A stretch of DNA of 46,769 nucleotides from an uncultured Brachyspira sp. (GTDB taxonomy: Bacteria > Spirochaetota > Brachyspiria > Brachyspirales > Brachyspiraceae): positions 1 through 46,769 of the forward strand of contig NZ_CALXRM010000023.1 of the NCBI RefSeq assembly GCF_944390845.1. The letters run 5' to 3'. Positions 44,538-46,769 of the stretch are shown here, in pieces. How positions within the stretch are numbered: the stretch's first letter is position 1; every line of letters starts with the position of its first letter. The notes under the pieces are model-generated. The model was not told the DNA's origin, did not search any database, and saw only the letters and a program-made list of their open reading frames with translations. The position numbers were made by a program, and so were the translations under genes.

Positions 44538-45527
44538 ATGGTAGAAAATAATTCTTTGCAGGCTATTTCTGAAGCCTCTAAAATGGCACTTGATGTTGTT
44601 CAAGCTATAAAAAATGAAATAAAGAAAGTTATTATCGGTCAGGAAAATATGATAGATAAACTTCTTTTGGGTATAATATGTGATGGTCATGTTCTTTTAG
44701 AAGGTGTTCCAGGACTTGCTAAAACTTTAACAGTTAAATCTTTGGCAAGCACAATAGATGCAACATACAAAAGAATACAGTTTACTCCGGATTTGCTTCC
44801 TGCTGATATAGTTGGAACTGAAATCTATGATATAAAAAATTCTGTTTTTGTGCCTAAACAAGGTCCTATATTTTCTAATATAATATTGGCCGATGAGATA
44901 AACCGTTCTCCAGCTAAAGTTCAATCAGCATTATTGGAGGCTATGGGAGAACATCAGGTTACTATAGGCGATACAACTTATCAGCTTCCAGATGTTTTCT
45001 TGGTTCTTGCAACTCAAAACCCTATAGAACAGGAAGGTACTTATCCTTTACCGGAAGCTCAAGTTGATAGATTTATGTTAAAGGTTATAGTAAAATATCC
45101 TACAAAAAGCGAAGAAAAAACTATTATTAAAAATATGTCATCTTCAAAACCTGAAGAATTAAAGCCTATAACTACTATAGAAACTATAGAGAAATTAAGA
45201 AAATTAGCAGTTCAAATACATATAGAAGAAAGACTTTTGGATTATATAGTAAATATTATAGATGCTACTAGAAATCCTAAAGAGTATAATTTACAAGGAG
45301 AATATATAGAATACGGAGCTTCACCAAGAGCTGGTATATATTTAACTAAAGCAGCAAAAGCAAATGCTATGATGCAGGGAAGAGGTTTTGTAATGCCTGA
45401 AGATATAAGGGCTGTTGCTTATGAGATATTAAGACATAGAATAAGCGTGAGTTATGAGGCTCAGGCTGAAAATATTAACAGCGATATGATAATAGAGAAT
45501 TTATTAGCTAGTATAAATGTGCCTTAA
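44538..45527 (+). CDS. MoxR family AAA+ ATPase
   Basis: 329 residues. VIIGQENMIDKLLLGI (31-46), Walker A GVPGLAKT (56-63), RIQFTPDLLPADIVGTEIYD, Walker B ILADEINRSPAKVQSALLEAM (about 117-137), sensor 1 LATQNPIEQEGTYPLPEAQVDRFM with the arginine finger region, and sensor 2 YGASPRAGIYL (about 254-264). This is the complete MoxR signature. MoxR proteins are chaperone-like ATPases that act on metal enzymes or envelope complexes, usually with DUF58 and VWA proteins encoded downstream. Here no DUF58 or VWA gene follows: the next gene is on the other strand behind a terminator. Confidence 0.93.
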   Translation: MVENNSLQAISEASKMALDVVQAIKNEIKKVIIGQENMIDKLLLGIICDGHVLLEGVPGLAKTLTVKSLASTIDATYKRIQFTPDLLPADIVGTEIYDIKNSVFVPKQGPIFSNIILADEINRSPAKVQSALLEAMGEHQVTIGDTTYQLPDVFLVLATQNPIEQEGTYPLPEAQVDRFMLKVIVKYPTKSEEKTIIKNMSSSKPEELKPITTIETIEKLRKLAVQIHIEERLLDYIVNIIDATRNPKEYNLQGEYIEYGASPRAGIYLTKAAKANAMMQGRGFVMPEDIRAVAYEILRHRISVSYEAQAENINSDMIIENLLASINVP

Positions 45528-45552
45528 AAAATAATCAATTGTTTTTTTAATA

Positions 45553-45588
45553 AAAGCCTATATATAAATTATTTTATATATAGGCTTC
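45553..45588. terminator. Bidirectional terminator between MoxR and the unknown gene
   Basis: AAGCCTATATATAAA pairs with a complementary TTTATATATAGGCTT, with T-runs on both sides, between convergent genes. Confidence 0.8.
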
Positions 45589-45645
45589 ATTTTTAGGTAT
45601 ATCTTATTAAGACATGTTAAATTTTTAAAAGTGTACAATTAAAAT

Positions 45646-46656
45646 TTATAAATAACATTCAATATTTATTTCTTTTATAATATCATTATCTATATAATAT
45701 ATAATTCCAAATTTGTCGCTGAAATAAGTTTTATTACTTGGCATTGTGCAAATATTTTTTAATGTATTATTATTTAGATTATATATATTGATATTATTGT
45801 TTTTTGAATCTAATGCTATTAAATTATCTTTATAATAATATAATTTTCCATGTACTTCATTATATTCATCTAAACTGAATAAATTAGTATTAATTGATTT
45901 ATAGCTTTCTAAATATTTGTATTCATTATTGTTGCTGTCATCTATTTTTATATCATCTATATTATAGAACATTAATTGATTATAAATAAAATCTTCATCA
46001 TTAAAATTTGTATTATCACAAGCCAAAACAATTTTTTTATCATCTATAAAAGCAACAGGCCTGTCCCAATTATAACCGCTTATATATTCATTAACAACAT
46101 CTACTTGACATTTCTCATATTCTTTTAAAAATTCATCGATATTAAAATAACTTATACAGTCAACAGGATTCCATATCCAGCCATTAGAAAGAAAATGTTT
46201 ATAATCTTTAGATACTAATAAATTGCTGTGAAAATAATCTATTGAAAATTTTTCTTCATCTCTATTTGTATCAGTTATCATTTTCTTTGTTTTTAAATTC
46301 ATTATATCAAGAGTATTCCATTTTGTTTGTGTAATAAGATGTATTTCATTATTAATAATACAAAATTCATTTGAATAGCTTGATACATCAGAATGATAAT
46401 CTTCTCTTTTTAAATTTATAGTTTCTAATGTTTCTATATTTACTACTGAAGAATTTAATCCTTTTTCTTCAGTGATGCAAATATAAGGATGCATTAATTT
46501 TAAAACTATCATTTCTTTTTTAGAATTTATATTTTCTAGTTTTATTAATTCATCATATTTATTTTCTTTTTTATTGTATTTTATGAGAGTAGAATCGTCT
46601 GTGAATAAAAAGTATTCATCTATGTTGTTATCGTTTAGTATTATAGTGTTTATCAT
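45646..46656 (-). CDS. Hypothetical protein, beta-propeller-like
   Basis: 336 residues, no signal peptide or membrane helix. Not recognised as a named family. It consists of repeated beta-strand stretches with polar turns (EYFLFTDDSTLIKYNKKENKYDEL; NEIHLITQTKWNTLDIMNLKTKKMI; KLYYYKDNLIALDSKNNNINIYNL), the pattern of WD40/Kelch-like propellers that read out value strings blade by blade. Rich in Asn, Asp and Lys. Probably cytosolic. Expressed from a promoter of the repeated TTGACA-N17-TATATA type at 46693-46721. Confidence 0.6.
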   Translation of the reverse strand: MINTIILNDNNIDEYFLFTDDSTLIKYNKKENKYDELIKLENINSKKEMIVLKLMHPYICITEEKGLNSSVVNIETLETINLKREDYHSDVSSYSNEFCIINNEIHLITQTKWNTLDIMNLKTKKMITDTNRDEEKFSIDYFHSNLLVSKDYKHFLSNGWIWNPVDCISYFNIDEFLKEYEKCQVDVVNEYISGYNWDRPVAFIDDKKIVLACDNTNFNDEDFIYNQLMFYNIDDIKIDDSNNNEYKYLESYKSINTNLFSLDEYNEVHGKLYYYKDNLIALDSKNNNINIYNLNNNTLKNICTMPSNKTYFSDKFGIIYYIDNDIIKEINIECYL

Positions 46657-46692
46657 AATTTTTTAGCTTTATAATTTTTTAATATTATATAA

Positions 46693-46721
46693 TATATACC
46701 TAAACAAATATATTTTGTCAA
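46693..46721 (-). promoter_or_regulatory. Promoter of the beta-propeller-like gene (repeat-type promoter)
   Basis: Minus strand TTGACA (46716-46721), 17 bases, TATATA (46693-46698). The spacer is nearly identical to those at 6378-6394 and 39284-39300. Here it has a gene about 35 bases downstream. The window ends too soon to see whether a matching right end lies beyond. Confidence 0.65.
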
Positions 46722-46769
46722 TTTTCAAACAGATGAAAGTTCTCTGCTAATGCTATTGATAATTCACGT

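Overview
The window is a very AT-rich bacterial chromosome segment. It carries many lipoproteins with short Cys lipoboxes, several tandem chemoreceptors, a FlgJ-type rod protein without its hydrolase domain, two small outer-membrane barrels and a GTP-type PEP carboxykinase. Together with a probable bile-acid 7alpha-hydroxysteroid dehydrogenase this points to a gut spirochaete, most likely Brachyspira. That assignment is inference from gene content and base composition; no database was searched.

Left edge (1-4000) is accessory DNA. On the minus strand it holds two eroded phage head genes: a DUF1073-type portal C-terminal part and a frameshifted minor-head protein. Both end in the same charged linker followed by a related C-terminal domain that looks like a phage-borne nuclease toxin module. 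Around them lie five SD-preceded mini-ORFs for 30-38 residue hydrophobic peptides, two small GGARKGAGRKK ribbon-helix-helix genes (one with an amber stop), a 50-bp promoter-like direct repeat, and two copies of a ~100-nt GC-rich RNA gene. The RNA copies differ in sequence but keep the same four helices through compensatory changes, and each has its own promoter; this is the best candidate in the window for an undescribed element.

Core part. pckG (4323-6116) has a clear sigma70 promoter and terminator. It is followed by a 250-bp intergenic element with outward-facing promoters around a GC-rich, switch-like inverted repeat. From 6.7 to 20.7 kb everything is on the minus strand: two OppA-type lipoproteins, each with its own near-identical promoter, then five paralogous dCACHE chemoreceptors. 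Three receptors are full length. Two are precisely shortened and lack the whole cytoplasmic signalling hairpin. A MATE exporter follows, divergent from a UshA-type 5'-nucleotidase lipoprotein.

22.4-28.7 kb holds an OLD-like ATPase/TOPRIM gene, an HTH regulator with three 24-bp-spaced operators over its own promoter (a likely defence or regulatory pair), and a sugar ABC transporter (binding protein plus two permeases, no ATPase). 29.2-39.1 kb is plus strand: murJ, a 965-residue chemoreceptor with a 200-residue C-terminal extension, a FlgJ-like rod protein, a DUF2752 protein, a miniature TonB-receptor-like barrel, and polA.

39.5-46.7 kb: a GrpB-family protein and a small partner; a minus-strand MATE exporter plus 7alpha-HSDH-like operon preceded by a leader peptide and attenuator; a beta-barrel protein; a BatD-like fragment and MoxR ATPase; and an unknown beta-rich protein driven by one of the repeated promoters. 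No tRNA, rRNA, CRISPR array or complete insertion sequence was seen.
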